The notes beneath the pieces were generated by a model. That model was not told the origin of the DNA and ran no database searches. It saw only the letters and a list, made by a program, of their open reading frames with translations. Below are positions 11,123 through 23,400 of a stretch of DNA of 64,000 nt, one piece after another (the stretch's first letter is position 1; the number at the start of each line of letters is the position of its first letter). The DNA comes from Lunularia cruciata (taxonomy: Eukaryota; Streptophyta; Marchantiopsida; Lunulariales; Lunulariaceae), in the NCBI GenBank assembly GCA_948567375.1, contig OX419756.1, positions 76,150,333 to 76,214,332 of the forward strand, written 5' to 3'. The position numbers were made by a program, and so were the translations under genes.

Positions 11123-12658
11123 TCAGATTGTCATGAGCTCCTCATCCGGGAAGGAATCATCCACATGCTCATCTCCATCATGATCATAGGCTCTAGATAA
11201 CAAATCAGCATTTGCAGGTTTCTTTCTTGGCCTATCCTCAATGATGTAGTCATACTCAGACAAGAGTATCATCCACCTTGCTAGTCTCCCTTCAACATTA
11301 GGCTTGTTGAAGATGTACTTCAAAGCCTTGTGATCTGTGATAATGGTGGGTTTCCCTCCAATCAAGTAGTGTCTAAACTTCTTGAGACCAAAGATCACTG
11401 CCAACCCTTCTCTCTCCGTGATAGAGTAGTTCTTCTCTGCTAAAGCCATCTGCCTACTAGCATAAGCTATTCAATGATCATGCCTATCTTGGTCTAATTG
11501 ACTAAGAGTGCATCCTATAGCTACATTAGAAGCATCAGTGTAGAGGATGAAAGGCTTACTCCAATCAGGTTTAGCAAGAATTGGAGCTACAATAAGGGAT
11601 ATCTTGAGCTCCTCAAAAGCTTTGAGAGTCTTCTTGTCCTCCAAAATCACCATGTAATCTACACCCTTCTTCATGTAGATGGTCAATGCATAAGCCTTCT
11701 TGGAAAATGAAAACATGAACCTCTTATAGTATCCAACCATCCCCAAGAATTGGCGTAACTTTGTCAAGCTTGAAGGGAATGGAAGGTCTAAGATTTTCCT
11801 CACCTTCTTAGGATCAACTACTATTCCATCCTTGGAGATAATGTGCCCCTAAAGTAGACCTTCTTTACATCCAAAAATGCACTTCTTTGGGTTAAGTGAT
11901 GCATTTGCCTCATCCAATCATTGCAAGACCTTGATTAGGTGCTCAAAGTGCTCCTCCTTGCTCCCATAGACACAAAAGTCATCAATGAATTCTCTCACAA
12001 ATTTCCCAATGAAAGGTTCAAATACCTTGTTCATGAACCGATGGAATGTGGCTGAAGCATTGCAAAGCCCAGAAGGCATGACCTTGATAGCGTAAGTTCC
12101 CCAAGGTGTGGTGAATGTGGTGACTTGTTGATGCTTTGGTGCAATCTTGATTTGGTTATATCCACTATAACCATCTCCAAAACTGTACCTCTCATGACCT
12201 GCAACCTCCTCCAAGATCTCATCAATGGATGCCAATGGGAAGTAGTCCTTCTTGGTAACAACATTGAGCTTCTTGTAATCCACACATACCCAAAGCTTGC
12301 CATTCTTTTTCTTCACAATGACAATTGGAGACACCCATTGTGAATTCTCTACCTCAAAGATAAATCCAGCCTCCTTGAGCTTATCAATCTCCTCCTTCAC
12401 AACCAAAGATATTGGTGGGCTAATGTGACGTTGCTTTTGGCGAATTGGTTTTGCATGTGACTCCACCTTGATCTTGTGCTCCTCCAAGGTGACTTCCTTC
12501 AAATCCTTGTAACTAAAAGCAAACACATGGATGAACTTGTGGAAAATCTCCTCAAATCTCACTTTCTCCTCCTTGGTAACATTTGGGCCATACTTGGGGG
12601 TAGATAACATTCTCTCTACCTCCTCAAGTGTCAATGGTGATTTATTTGGGTCCTGCAA
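11123..12658 (-). pseudogene. A1 reverse transcriptase and RNase H
   Basis: The reverse transcriptase shows VSPIVIVKKKNGKLWVCVDY, YSFGDGYSGYNQIKIAP, LCNASATFHRFMNKVF and the catalytic FIDDFCVYG (the equivalent of YVDD). The RNase H part (11123-11803) has LYTDASNVAIGC, EREGLAVIFGLKKFRHYL, TDHKALKYIF and DLLSRAYDHDG, covering the usual acidic positions. The order reverse transcriptase, RNase H, integrase marks Ty3/gypsy. A short Glu-rich linker (12660-12888) separates it from the protease. Broken in a few places. Confidence 0.9.
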
Positions 12659-12889
12659 AACCCTGGCTTAGGTGCAAAATCCATAGCACACAAAGGATAC
12701 ACATCTGAATCATATTCAGATTCATCCTCCTCCATGGAAGTCTCCTCTTCTATGCTTGTGTCCACACTTGAAGCTCCTTCTTCAGAATCTATTTCCCAAT
12801 AATCAGAAGATGGTGTATCTAAATGTGAAGTGTTGGTGATGTTAGTCACAAGAATTGTGACTCTATGGTTTGATGGACCAATACTCAAG

Positions 12890-13190
12890 TACCCTTTGTG
12901 CCATCAATCAGTTGTGCATGCTGCTCTCAACCATGGCCTCCCAAGAAGTAAGTCATAGCTTGAATCCTTCAAGACTTGGAAAGTCATGAGATTTTGAACT
13001 CTCATACCTAAAACTATCACTTTATCCATCACCCCTACTGGTCGAACTTGTTGCTTGTTTGCCATGCTCACCACAAATGTTGAAGGTCTTGAGGGTATCA
13101 TACCCAACTTCTTCATCAACCTTTTGACATGGCATTCACTGCTGATCCTCCATTAACAAGTGCATCCTTGATGTTGTGACCATTCACTCT
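12890..13190 (-). pseudogene. A1 protease region
   Basis: Retropepsin-like region between gag and reverse transcriptase: a GHNIKDAL block, the flap-proximal MKKLGMIPSRPSTFVVSMAN, and the LLLGRPWLRAA block, which corresponds to the ILGRPWL motif near the end of plant gypsy proteases. In sister copies A3 and A5 the catalytic triplet reads Asp-Gly-Gly, not the common Asp-Ser/Thr-Gly, so this seems to be a family trait. Confidence 0.75.
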
Positions 13191-14627
13191 CACATCAATC
13201 TTGGAGGCATATTCACAAGCCTCCCATGGTGTTGGCTTGGCATCCACCACCCCCATTGATACTGGAGCTTTGCCTTCTTCTTCCTCTTGCTCCTTGTAGA
13301 ATTCAAACCACCTCTAAGCTCCTTTCTCAAGGTAGGGTTCAAAGCAATCAACTGGCCCAGTGTGATGTTAGCCTTGTGGCTACCAACATCTTCCAACACA
13401 TTGTAGTTCCACTGTTGCTTTGAAATCAAGAAATCCTCCATCCCCAACTTCTTCCTTGGAGTCTTTGTTATTGATGGTGTTGAGGTGCGAGTGCTCCTAG
13501 TAGACATAGGAGTATCCTTGCTTGGAGTAAATCCTTGAGAAGAATGAACATCCTCTGAAAAACGAGCTCTCTTCTTCTCTTGTGCCAAAAGCTCCAAATT
13601 AGGACCCTTGGAGTTTGAGCACTCTCCCTTCTCATACTTGCTCTCAACCACATCTATGGATGCTATCCCCTTACCTTTGTTGGGATTAGGAGCCACTTGG
13701 GTTTCACTTCCTCCCTCTTTCCCTCTATTGGCTCCCTCATAACCCCTTCCTCCATGATAAGTGGAATTTGGGCAATTCCTTTGGATATGGCCTCTTCCTC
13801 CACAACCAAAACAATTTCTATCATTGAAGTTGTTGGCTTCTTCTATATGGATAGTTTCCATAACTCCTAGGCCCTCTCTCTTCTCCCATAGTTGTACCAC
13901 ATTGATCTTGAGATCCGCAAGTTGTTTTGTGATGTTTTGAAGTGGATCCGTTGTTGGAGGTGCAAGAATTGGAGCAACTTCTACTTGTGGTGCAACCCTT
14001 GCCACCAAAGTATCAGAAGTTCCACCACACTTTTAGCCTTGAGGAGGATGCACAACCTCTTTCACCACCAAATCACCCTCATCCCCTTCCAAACTCTCCT
14101 CCATACGAATTGCAATCTTGATAGCTTCAACCTTGGAAGAAGGTTTCTCATATCTCACCTTGCTTCTAATTTGTGGTCTCAACCCTCCCACAAAATTCTT
14201 GGTGAGCATGACCCCTATGCCAATCATTGTGGTCTCCACATCATCTCCACCTTTCCTCAACATTATGCAAAATTTGGACTCTAACTTTTCCACTCTTTCC
14301 ACATAGACTCTCACTTTCTCTCCATCTCCTTGTTTGAGAAAGATAACCTCACTCATGAATCTCTCATAACTCTCATCTGGAAAAAATTTCTCAATGAGTG
14401 CTGAAGTCAAACTCTCCCAAGACTCTTCTTCCTCATCTCTCCTCTCTCTCTTTTGGTATTCTGACTCATACCATGTAAGTGTTGCATCCTACAAAGAAAT
14501 CTGGTAATAATGAGGCCCACTCATTCTTCCTCCTCTCATTGTTTCCTATGCAAGGTTGATTGAAGTCTCTCACAAAGGCCTCCACATCTTCTCCATCCTT
14601 GCCAAAGAAAACCGGAAGTTTCCTCAT
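13191..14627 (-). pseudogene. A1 gag (capsid and nucleocapsid)
   Basis: The gag reading starts at a Met at 14627 (MRKLPVFFGKDGEDVEAFV). The Retrotrans_gag capsid part contains LIEKFFPDESYERFMSEVIF and KQGDGEKVRVYVERVEKLES. The nucleocapsid zinc knuckle CFGCGGRGHIQRNC lies near 13770-13815. A Ser/Thr/Lys-rich tail (TPSKDTPMSTRSTRTSTPS) leads toward the protease. It is collinear with gag in A3 (56815) and A5 (40252). Some damage is present, mostly in the first third. Confidence 0.85.
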
Positions 14628-14800
14628 CTTAACCTCTCACTATCTTTCTTTCTTTCACTCCATAACTAATAGAGAATGTACATGACTTACACCATTTGAG
14701 ATTAATCTTCCCTAGGGAAAAAAAAGGCTCAGGTTGCTCCAAGATTTCTATAGCAACATCAAATCCTAGAGTGGATATTAATCTAACTCTCATGGATAGT

Positions 14801-15307
14801 TTATCCATAAGTTGAAAGATTATCTCCATCACTAATCTTGAGAAATAGCTGATGAAGGTGGTAGTATTTCTGTAGCTGTACTAAGACTCTCTCTCCAACA
14901 TTCTTCACCAAAGTCTCTAAAAGTGATTTTACTCCACTACACTCATGTCCTTTTAGAAGTCCTTCAACTCCACAAACCTCACACAACTCCTTGGTCTTAG
15001 ATCTTCTCCCTCCCAATCTTGGTAAAGAAGGTCCAACTTGCAAACCCAAGTCAAGTAAGCCTCTCCTTTCCCTATTTCTCTTTCTCTCAAAGGTCAATAG
15101 ACATGAACTTGCCTTATGTCCCTTCTCTCCACATGGAAAGCACTTAGACTCACTCTTTCCTCCAAGTGGTGTAGGTTTTTGGATCCTCTCAACACTCTCT
15201 TCAAATTCCATTGTAAACTCTCTTTTCCTCAAATCCACCCCTAAAATCATCTCAAACCCTTTGGGAGCCTTGCATAGTCTCAATTTCCACTCTTGATGAC
15301 CCTCCAT
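14801..15307 (-). pseudogene. A1 extra zinc-finger frame upstream of gag
   Basis: A 168-codon frame starts MEGHQEWKLRLCKAPKGFE and contains a CCHC knuckle CFPCGEKGHKASSC and a second cysteine cluster CEVCGVEGLLKGHEC about 60 residues later. It ends about 180 bp before the gag start. The same frame with the same start recurs in A3 (56104) and A5 (39551), so it is a standing part of family A. Function unknown. By analogy with other zinc-knuckle proteins an RNA-binding or packaging accessory role is plausible, but that is inference. It could also be the N-terminal half of a two-part gag. Confidence 0.7.
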
Positions 15308-15951
15308 GTTCCCAAGATGAATCTAAACACTCAAACATGCTTTTTGTTGCTCTCAAACTCCTCATGCATGAGATCTCAACTCTACAGAATTGACATTTCC
15401 TCACAACTTCACTCATATCTCTCAATTAGTATGTGACAGTCCTCTGAAATTTTGCACACATAATAAAAATCCAAGGTGTCCCTCCATGCAAAATTTTAGA
15501 TCTTTTCCTTGAGCCATTTGGCCTAGACACCTTTCTATTCAGCACACATATTTCAGATTTGGTCAGAAAAACACCCCCTTCACTTCAAAACTCATAACTC
15601 TCGTGCAAGAATTGTGTCTTGATAATTTTTGTGGCAGAAAGTAGGATACTTTACACTGCATTTTCTTGGATATTTTCAAGAAAATTCATTGGAAATTGAA
15701 GAAATGGCAGACTCTATACAATTTTCCAGAGAGCATGCAGTTGTGGGAGCAGTTTACCCTATCAACTTTCAAAAATTCTAACCCAATGTGCATAGTAGCT
15801 CTCAGAATAATTTCAAGTGTGCTAACTGAAGGACAACCCAAGCTATCATGTGTAGAAATTTCAAGTCCAGATCTTTAACTTGAAATTTTGCCCAAAATCA
15901 CCTTAATCCCCAAAATCTACAATCCACCTCACACAATCTCTCCAAATCCTC
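15308..15951 (-). other. A1 leader between the two small upstream frames
   Basis: About 640 bases of 5' leader without a convincing frame. It aligns by eye with 55457-56103 in A3 and 38940-39550 in A5. It contains short shared blocks such as AATTGCATGCTCTCT-like stretches, but in this copy no Met-started frame of useful length. Probably untranslated RNA that may include packaging or dimerisation signals. Confidence 0.5.
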
Positions 15952-16110
15952 TCATGTGTACAAGATGTACAAAATCACTTCAAAGACATCATAATGAACT
16001 ATAGGGTATAAAAATGGATCTTGGTTCTCTAACATAAGTTCAGCACTCTCCTCTCCTAAGTGAGCTCTCATAGCCTCCTTCTGCCTAATGTAGAATTGAA
16101 CGCGGAACAT
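15952..16110 (-). pseudogene. A1 first small leader frame
   Basis: A Met-started frame of about 52 codons begins MFRVQFYIRQKEAMRAHL about 20 bases after the primer site and ends VHYDVFEVILYILYT. A3 (55286) has the same frame, and in A5 a B element landed just after its start. The C-terminal third is hydrophobic and could be a short membrane helix. It may be translated first on the genomic RNA or act only as an upstream frame. No known domain. Confidence 0.5.
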
Positions 16111-16130
16111 TATTTGCCTTCTAGAGAGGT

Positions 16131-16146
16131 CTCGGCAACGGAACCA
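16131..16146 (-). promoter_or_regulatory. Primer-binding site of A1
   Basis: In element orientation TGGTTCCGTTGCCGAG, four bases inside the 5' LTR. It resembles the complement of the plant tRNA-Asp 3' end. Confidence 0.75.
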
Positions 16147-16150
16147 AAAA

Positions 16151-16841
16151 TGTGAGCCAGCCTGTCTCTCACTTAGGATGAACCTCTGATGGCTATTATG
16201 GTAGTGCACCATGGACTTAGAAGGCAAGGAACCCCAAGTCCATCATACTCCTCCAAGGCTAACACTCCAAGACTCAAGACATTGCTCACTAGAGAACTCA
16301 ATGAGAGAGAGATAGTTGCAAATGAAAGGATGCTGAGTACCTCCTCGCCCCTTGTTTATATACTTGTGAAATAGTTACGTGCCAAAGTTACTAGTTACCG
16401 TAGTAACTCAAGTTACTAGACTAAAAGTCAAGTAAAGTCAAAAAGTAGAAAGGAATATCCATTCACATGGGCATATTCCACTAGCATGTGATCTTATCTT
16501 TACCCAACCACTAAGTCAAGGATTCCTTCACATGGGCTATCCTTGGACTAAAGAAGAATCCAAAACAAAAAGGCTTGTAGGCCCAAGAGTTCTCAACTCT
16601 TTCCTCAAAGCCAAACACCTATGAATAATACCAAGTCAACACACTAAAATCCAAAATAGTGGTGCTCATCCTTTCTACTTCCTCTAAAGTAAGGTCCCCT
16701 CTATCTTAGCTATGACTAAATTTAGCTAACAATGACTAATATAGAACCATCCTTTATCTCTATATAAATAATATCTCTTAAGTACTTGTAATACCAAGCT
16801 AAATATCACAATACCACACACATGCACAAATGGGTGTTACA
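16151..16841 (-). repeat. A1 5' LTR
   Basis: Pairs with 9095-9784. In element orientation it starts TGTAACACCC and ends GGCTCACA. A TATATAA-type box lies about two thirds of the way in, as in A3. Confidence 0.93.
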
Positions 16842-18431
16842 GTACTTCACATTGTTGTCAAATGATATAGCTCTTTGTCAAGGAACCAATCATTGATTGC
16901 CCATTCTTGGTCTTGAGTTTCTAACTTGGATAAAAAAACCCTTGTTTGAATGCAAAGCTCCTTTCCTTACTTGTACAATATATGTGAATTGTTGTAATAA
17001 CAAGATTCATCTAGCAATTTGCCCAAACAAATCTGCCTTCTTGACCAGATATTGCAACACGTAATGGTCAACATAGAAGACAAACTCATATCCAAATAGG
17101 TAGTGGAAAACTTTTTGCAGGCTTACACCAGTCCGAGTGCTTCTCTTTCAATCATCGAATAGTTCTTCTCCGAAACTAAAAGTTGTCGGCTGGCATAATA
17201 GATTGTATAATCCTTATTCTTGTTGTCCTTCCGACTCAAGATTACTCCAATTGCCATGGACAAAGTATCCACATATACATGAAAAGGGGCATCCCAATTT
17301 AGGGCCTTCATGACTGGTGCTTCAACAAGTTTCTCCTTCAATACTTGGAAAGTTGTTTCTTGACTTGCTTCCCATAGGTAGTCTTTGGACTTCTTCAGAA
17401 GCTTTGTGAGGGGTGCAGCAAGCACCGCATAGTTTGAGACAAAGCGTCTATAGTATCCAACATGTCCCAAGAAGGCTCTTAGCTCCCAAATATTCTTAGG
17501 GGATTCCAAGGCTGAGATTACTTTAACCTTCTCGACATCAACTTCAATACCTCAGCTTGACACCCAATGCCCAAGAAGAATTCCCTCTTTCATTGCAAAG
17601 AAGCATTTCTTTGGGTGTAATGACAGATTGGCAAAATGATACCTTTCAAAAGTTTGGCAAAGGTAATCCAAATGTACATCTCTTTGCCCAAACACACAAA
17701 AATCATCAATGAAAACTTCCACAAATTTGTGCACGAAATCCTTGAAGATTGAATTCATCATCCGCTGAAAAGTAGTAGGAGCATTACACAACCCAAAGGA
17801 CATTTTCTAAGCAGAAGTGCCCCAATCAGTAGTGAATGTAGTTTTATCCTTGCTCTCTTCTTGGATGGATACTTGATTGTACCTTTAAAATCCATTGAGA
17901 AAACTATAACAAGGATGATTGGCTACTTGGTCAAAAATTGTATCAGTAGAAGCCAAGAGATGATGATCATTTCTTGTGATTGCATTCAATTTGTGGAAAT
18001 CTTGGCACACTCGGATCTTCCCCATTTTCTTCTTCAAGACAATAACAATGGGCAAAACCTACTCACTGCTTGAGATAGGAAAGATTATTCTGGCTCCTAA
18101 GTACTTGTCAATTTCATCTTTCACTAAGAGTGAATACTTTGGGTTCAAGCGGTATTGTCTTTGCTGAACCGGAACTACACCTTGAACCAGATCAATCTGA
18201 TGCTCTCCAAATTCTTGTGGAATACCTGACATTTGATCAATAGACTAGGTGAATACATCTTGGAATTCTATAAACAAGGTAGTGTATCCTCCCAACTCTT
18301 CTGAAGTGACTATCTTCAAAAATTTTAAAAATTTCCCTTCAGTCAAGACAAATCTTGACAGTCATTGGCGTTGATGACTCCTTTGACATGACTCACTCGG
18401 CTCAACTTGAGTCAAGCAACCATCAAACCCC
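16842..18431 (-). mobile_element. E: fragment of a second gypsy lineage (RT and RNase H)
   Basis: Minus-strand polymerase remnants, distinct from family A. The reverse transcriptase shows MSFGLCNAPTTFQRMMNSIF, FIDDFCVFGQRDVHLDYL and FFAMKEGILLGHWVSS. The connection domain shows WELRAFLGHVGYYRRFVSNY and RNase H shows FHVYVDTLSMAIGVIL and EREALGLV. Further remnants reach 16900 and 18300. These motifs are typical of plant Athila/Tat polymerases. The piece has no LTR, gag or integrase. One end abuts A1 and the other is cut by a short B LTR at 18432. Broken in several places. Confidence 0.85.
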
Positions 18432-20336
18432 TATGGTACCCACATTTTTCATTTTGGATGAGTGTTGAAGAAGAAGTGCCTTGTTGAAACCAAATTGAAA
18501 CCAAATGGAGAAGAAATGAGGGGAAACTGGTGTTTTGATCAAGCTCGAGAAAGTCAACTTTGTGTTAGAGGAAGAAGGACACAGATTGGATCAGACCCAA
18601 AAAATCTTTCTTTGAGTCAGAGGAGGAAAAAAACTCAGATTAGACGTTGAAGGAGGGCAAACCCAAAGGAGGGCAAACCCAAAGGAGAAATGGAAGTTAC
18701 AGGTCAGAATTCTTGCTGGGGTCATATCTCAGTGACCACAAGTCCAAATCATGCATGCTATATCTTGTTAGAAGCGTCTTGTTTAGGGTTTCCATTGCCA
18801 CCAAAATTGCAAAGTTTGAAGGTCTATAAAAGAAGTTACAATCATTTGAATTTTTGGGAGTAGATGTGAAAAGTAGTTTGGTTCCTTTGGGTCAATGTAA
18901 CTTTGGACTTCGTACTTCGGACTTCAGGTTTACATGACTTTGGGTCTAAAGACTTTGCCTCAAGATAAATATGATTCAACCCAAGGAAGCCGGACTCGGA
19001 GTGCAGTGAAGGTGACTTCGGGAGTTTTGCCAAAGAGATCAGAGGAAGTTAGAGTAGGGAAAGAAGATAGTTATGATACCCATGACTTCAATTTCAGTTC
19101 TGATTGAAGATGGAACATGAATTGAAGGAGAAGTAGTAGTAGTAGTAGTGAATAAACCCAAAGTGCAAAATTAGACAATAAGTGTCTTTGGGTCAATTAC
19201 ATGAGTGATTAGGGGAAAGTGGGTTACAAATTGAAGGTGTAGATAGTGCATTCATGCTTTCAATTACAATTCTTGATGATTACACAGTAGAATAAGTAAA
19301 GGAATTGATAGTACTTAGACCTGAAGTAGATGAGGTAGGAGTGCAGATGTCTTCAGAATTACCATTAGAGACATTAGAGAAGAGTGGGTCAGCAGATAAA
19401 GAGTTAGATAGATTACCCACTAGTGAAATGTCAGATCAGGAAAGAGAATTGTTAGATTTGGTAGAAGATGTAGGTATTATGAAACCCAAGGACAGAGTAG
19501 TAGGAGGTATAGTTATTTTGGGTTTGGGTTTGAAAGCCGAAGAAGAAGTAGACATCAAATCGGATTAGTAACCGATTTGAGATTTGAATAGGTAGATATG
19601 AAGAGGTGCATTGTCATTTTGGATCTGCAGGTTTGTAGAGTCATTAGGAAGAGGTGCATTAGCAAGATAATTGTCAATTGCTTCACTACTTAAGAGTGGT
19701 ATTTGCAGTCTTATATTGTTCAATGCTCATTTTTTTTGAGAATAGATAAAGCAAAGTGTTGTGAAGTAGTGCTCGTCACTTGAGCTTGATTCCAAGTATC
19801 AGCTTTGCAATTGTGTTTGTGAGTGTGTGGAGAATTTCAAGTGCAAGTCCGTGTGCTTGTTGGATGTTGGATTCTGTACCCTTGATCTTCATTCTGTGTG
19901 TTTGATCCTGAGTGAAGTGCAATTGAAGCAATGCCTTGACAGATCTGAGAGGAATTGTAGTGTTGGTAGTATTCTTCATTTGTGAGTGCAATGTGAACTT
20001 GATGTGAAGCGATTTTGATTGAGGAAGTTGTGCCTTCAATGGAGGGGTGGAACATAATTCTGAGGTGAAGTTATTTTTGTAGTGAAGAGCTATTTTTGAG
20101 AGAGCCTTAATCATCACAATCAAGATTGTTTGGAAAGATTTGATGGAGTTGTGATTACGGAGTGTGAATTTGTGACAAGACTGCAAGTTAGTGCTTGTTA
20201 CTCTCTTCTGGGTGTGGTTTCTACCTGAGAGATTAAAGACGCAACCAAGAAGAACTACAATGTTACTGTTTGACTTTGTATTTGACCAATTCTGACTAGT
20301 ATCTCTATGGGAACGAACTTTACTTACCCAATTACT
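18432..20336 (+). repeat. B LTR, short form, 3' tip lost
   Basis: Starts TATGGTACCCACATTTTTCATTTTGG like the other short B LTRs and follows them to about 20336, but lacks the last 45 or so bases including the GGTTGTCACA end. It contains a frame at 19305-19568 with VDEVGVQMSSELPLETLEKSG, the same C-terminal block found in the long B frame. An AGT trinucleotide run lies near 19135-19150. Inserted into E. Confidence 0.8.
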
Positions 20337-20430
20337 GAGAGGTTCTTTGGGTTAGAAGCTTCTTCACCTCAGGACAAAGGTGACCCAATCCAAAGTAGTC
20401 AAAAATTGGATGCAAGAGTCTTTGGGTCAG
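20337..20430 (+). repeat. Second scrap of short B LTR joined to A4
   Basis: About 95 bases (GGGTTAGAAGCTTCTTC and flanks) match the middle of the short B LTR (near 59047-59090) in the same orientation, out of order with the preceding LTR, and then pass into family A protease sequence. This marks a recombination or deletion junction, not a normal insertion edge. Confidence 0.6.
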
Positions 20431-23400
20431 ATATTTGAATGCGGATCAGAATGAATGGTCACAACATCAAGGATGCACTTGTTGATGGAAGATCTACATT
20501 GAATGCCATGTTAGAAAAGTTGATGAAGAAGTTGGGTATGATACCCTCAAGACCTTCAATATTTGTGGTGAGCATGGAAAACAAGCAACAAGTTTAACCA
20601 ATAGGGGTGATGGATAAGTTGGTAGTTTAAGTCATGGGAGTTCAAAATCTCATGACTTTCCAAGTCTTAAAGGATTCAAGTTATGATTTACTTCTTGGGA
20701 GTCCATGGTTGAGAGCAGCACGTACAGCTGATTGATAGCACCATCAACACTTCAGATTAAACTCCCATAACTTAAACTACCACCTTATCCATCACCCCTA
20801 TTGGTTAAACTTGTTTCTTGTTTACCATGATACAAAGGGTACTTGAGGATTAGGCTATCAAACCATATATTTACATCTCTTGTCACTAATACCATCAACA
20901 CTTCAGATTCAGATACACCATCATTTGATTCCCGGTAATCAAAAGAGTTTTAGATGTAGACACAAGCATGGAAGAAGAGACTTCCATGAAGGAGGATGAA
21001 ACTGAATCTAATTTAGATGTGTATTCCTTGTGTGCTATGAATTTTTCACCTAAGCCAAAAAGGTTTTGAAGGACGTAGATAAATCACCATTGACAATTGA
21101 GGAGATAGAGAGGAGGTTATCTACCCTCAAGTATAGTCCAAATGTTACCAAGGAAGAGAAAGTGAGATTTGAGAAGATTTTCTACAAATCCATCCATGTC
21201 TTTACTTTCAATTCCAAGGATCTAAAGGAAGTCACCTTGGCGGAGCACAAGATTGAGGTGGAGGCACATGCAATACAAGTTCACCAACAGCAACATTATA
21301 TTAGTCCACCAATATCTTTGGTTCTAAAGGAGTAGATTGATAAGCTCAAGGAGGCCAAATTTATCTTTGAGATGGAAAATTGAGAATAGGTGTCTCCAAT
21401 TGTGATTATGAAGAAAAAATGGTAAGCTTTGGGTATGTGTGGTTTCCAAGAAGCTCAATGTTATGATTGAGAAGGACTATTACCCTTTTCCATTCATCGT
21501 TGAGATCTTGGAGGAGGTTGCAAGGTATAGGTTTTGAGATGGTTATAGTGGATATAACCAAACCAAGATTGCACAAGAGCATTAACAACTCACCACATTC
21601 ACCACACTTTGGGAGACTTATACTTTCAAGGTCACGCCTTTTGGGTTTTGCAATGTTTCAACCACATTCTAATGGTTCATGAACAAAGTGTTTGAACCTT
21701 TCATTGGGAAATTTGTGAGAAGTTTGATTGATGACATTTGTGTCTATGGGAGCAAGGCAGAGCACTTTGAGCACCTGATCAAGGTCTTGCATTGTTTGGA
21801 TGAAGCAAATGCATCACTCAACCAAGAGAAGTGATTTTTTTGTTGTGAAGAAGGTCTACTTGTGGGGCACATCATCTCCAAGGATGGAGTAGCAATTGAC
21901 TTTGAGAAAGTGAAGAAAATCTTAGACCTTCCATTCCCTTCAAGCTTGACAAAGCTACACTAATTCTTGGGGATAGTTGGGTACCATAGGAGGTTCATCT
22001 TTTCATTTTCCAACAAGGCTTATGCATTGACCATCAACATGAAGAAGGGTGTAGAAAACATGGTGATTTTGGAGGACAAGGAGGCTCTCAAAGCTTTTGA
22101 GTAGTTCAAGCAATGTTGTAGCTCCAATTTTTGCTAAACTTGATTGGAGTCAGCCTTTCATCCTCTACACGGATGCTTCCAATGTAGCTATAGGATGCAC
22201 TCTCATTCAATAAGACCAAGATAGGAATGATCATCCAATAGCTTATGCTAGTAGGCAGATGGTTTCAGCAAAAAGTGAACTACTCTATCACAAAAAGCGA
22301 AGAGTTGGTGGTGATCTTTGGTCTCAAAAACTTTAGACACTACTTGATTGGAGGGAAAGCCACCATTGTCATGGATCACAAGGCCTTGAAGTACATCTTC
22401 AACAAGCCTAATGTGGAAGGTAGGCTAGCAAGGTGGATAATACTCTTATCTTGGTATGACTACACCATTAAGGGTAGGCCAAGGAAGAAACATGCAAATG
22501 CTGATTTGTCATGTAGGACCTATGATCATGAGGGAGATGAGCTAGTAGATGATTTCTTCTTGGATGAGGAACTCATAACAACCTCAATCACTCAAGTACT
22601 AATGGAGTACAAGGAGATTGTGGACTTTATTATAAGAGGTAACTATCTAGAAGAGATGCATGCTAAGTAGAGGAAGGCCCTTGTAGCAAGATCTAGACCT
22701 TATACAATGGTGGAGGAAATTATTTTCCAACAAGGAGCAAATGGTCTACTTTAAAGAGCAATGAGTAAGGAAAGTCTTTCATAATCATGAAGGAATTTCA
22801 TGAAGGTTTAATGTGTAGAAAACACTCTGTAAGAAAGGTAATTGCTTCCAAGATTCTAAATGAAGGTTACCATTGGAAGGAGATTTTCAAAGATTGTCTT
22901 GATTATTGCAAAAAATTTCATGTTTGTCAACCTTTTACTAGAAAGTCTACTTCCATTCTACCACTTAGATCAATTCCATTGCTAGGACATTTTTAGAAGT
23001 GTGGAATTCATTTTTTAAGTCCTCTCAATAGAATCCCAAGGAATAATTGGTACATTGTGGTAGTTATTTATTATCTCACCAAGTAGGTTGAGGCAAGATG
23101 ATTGAGGGACAAGAATGAAGATGAATTTGAGAGATTTCTTTATGAATGCATTATCACTAGGTTTAGGTGCCCTTTGGAGTTTGTTTTTGATAGAGGAGAA
23201 GAGTTAACAAGAAGCATTACTACAGCCATGCTATGACATTTCTCTATCATACATAAAGTAACTACATCTTATAAGCCAAATTCCAATGGCTTGGCAAAGA
23301 AAACCAATCAGATCTTGTGCATGATGTTTGGCCAAAGATGCATAAATGGAGTGGGTTAAACATCATTACAACAAGAGGATTCATGCAATTTTGTGGGAGT

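Larger units (their letters stand above)
9095..16841 (-). mobile_element. A1: nearly complete family A Ty3/gypsy element
   Basis: About 7.75 kb on the minus strand with both LTRs (690 and 691 bp), primer site, polypurine tract, two small frames before gag, gag with a zinc knuckle, protease, reverse transcriptase, RNase H and integrase in the usual Ty3/gypsy order (integrase last). By eye the two LTRs differ at about 3-4% of positions. With plant substitution rates of 1-2 per billion sites per year that is very roughly 10-20 million years; the rate is an assumption. It is the best preserved element in the window but still carries perhaps half a dozen to ten breaks. The five bases outside the two ends do not match. 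Confidence 0.93.
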
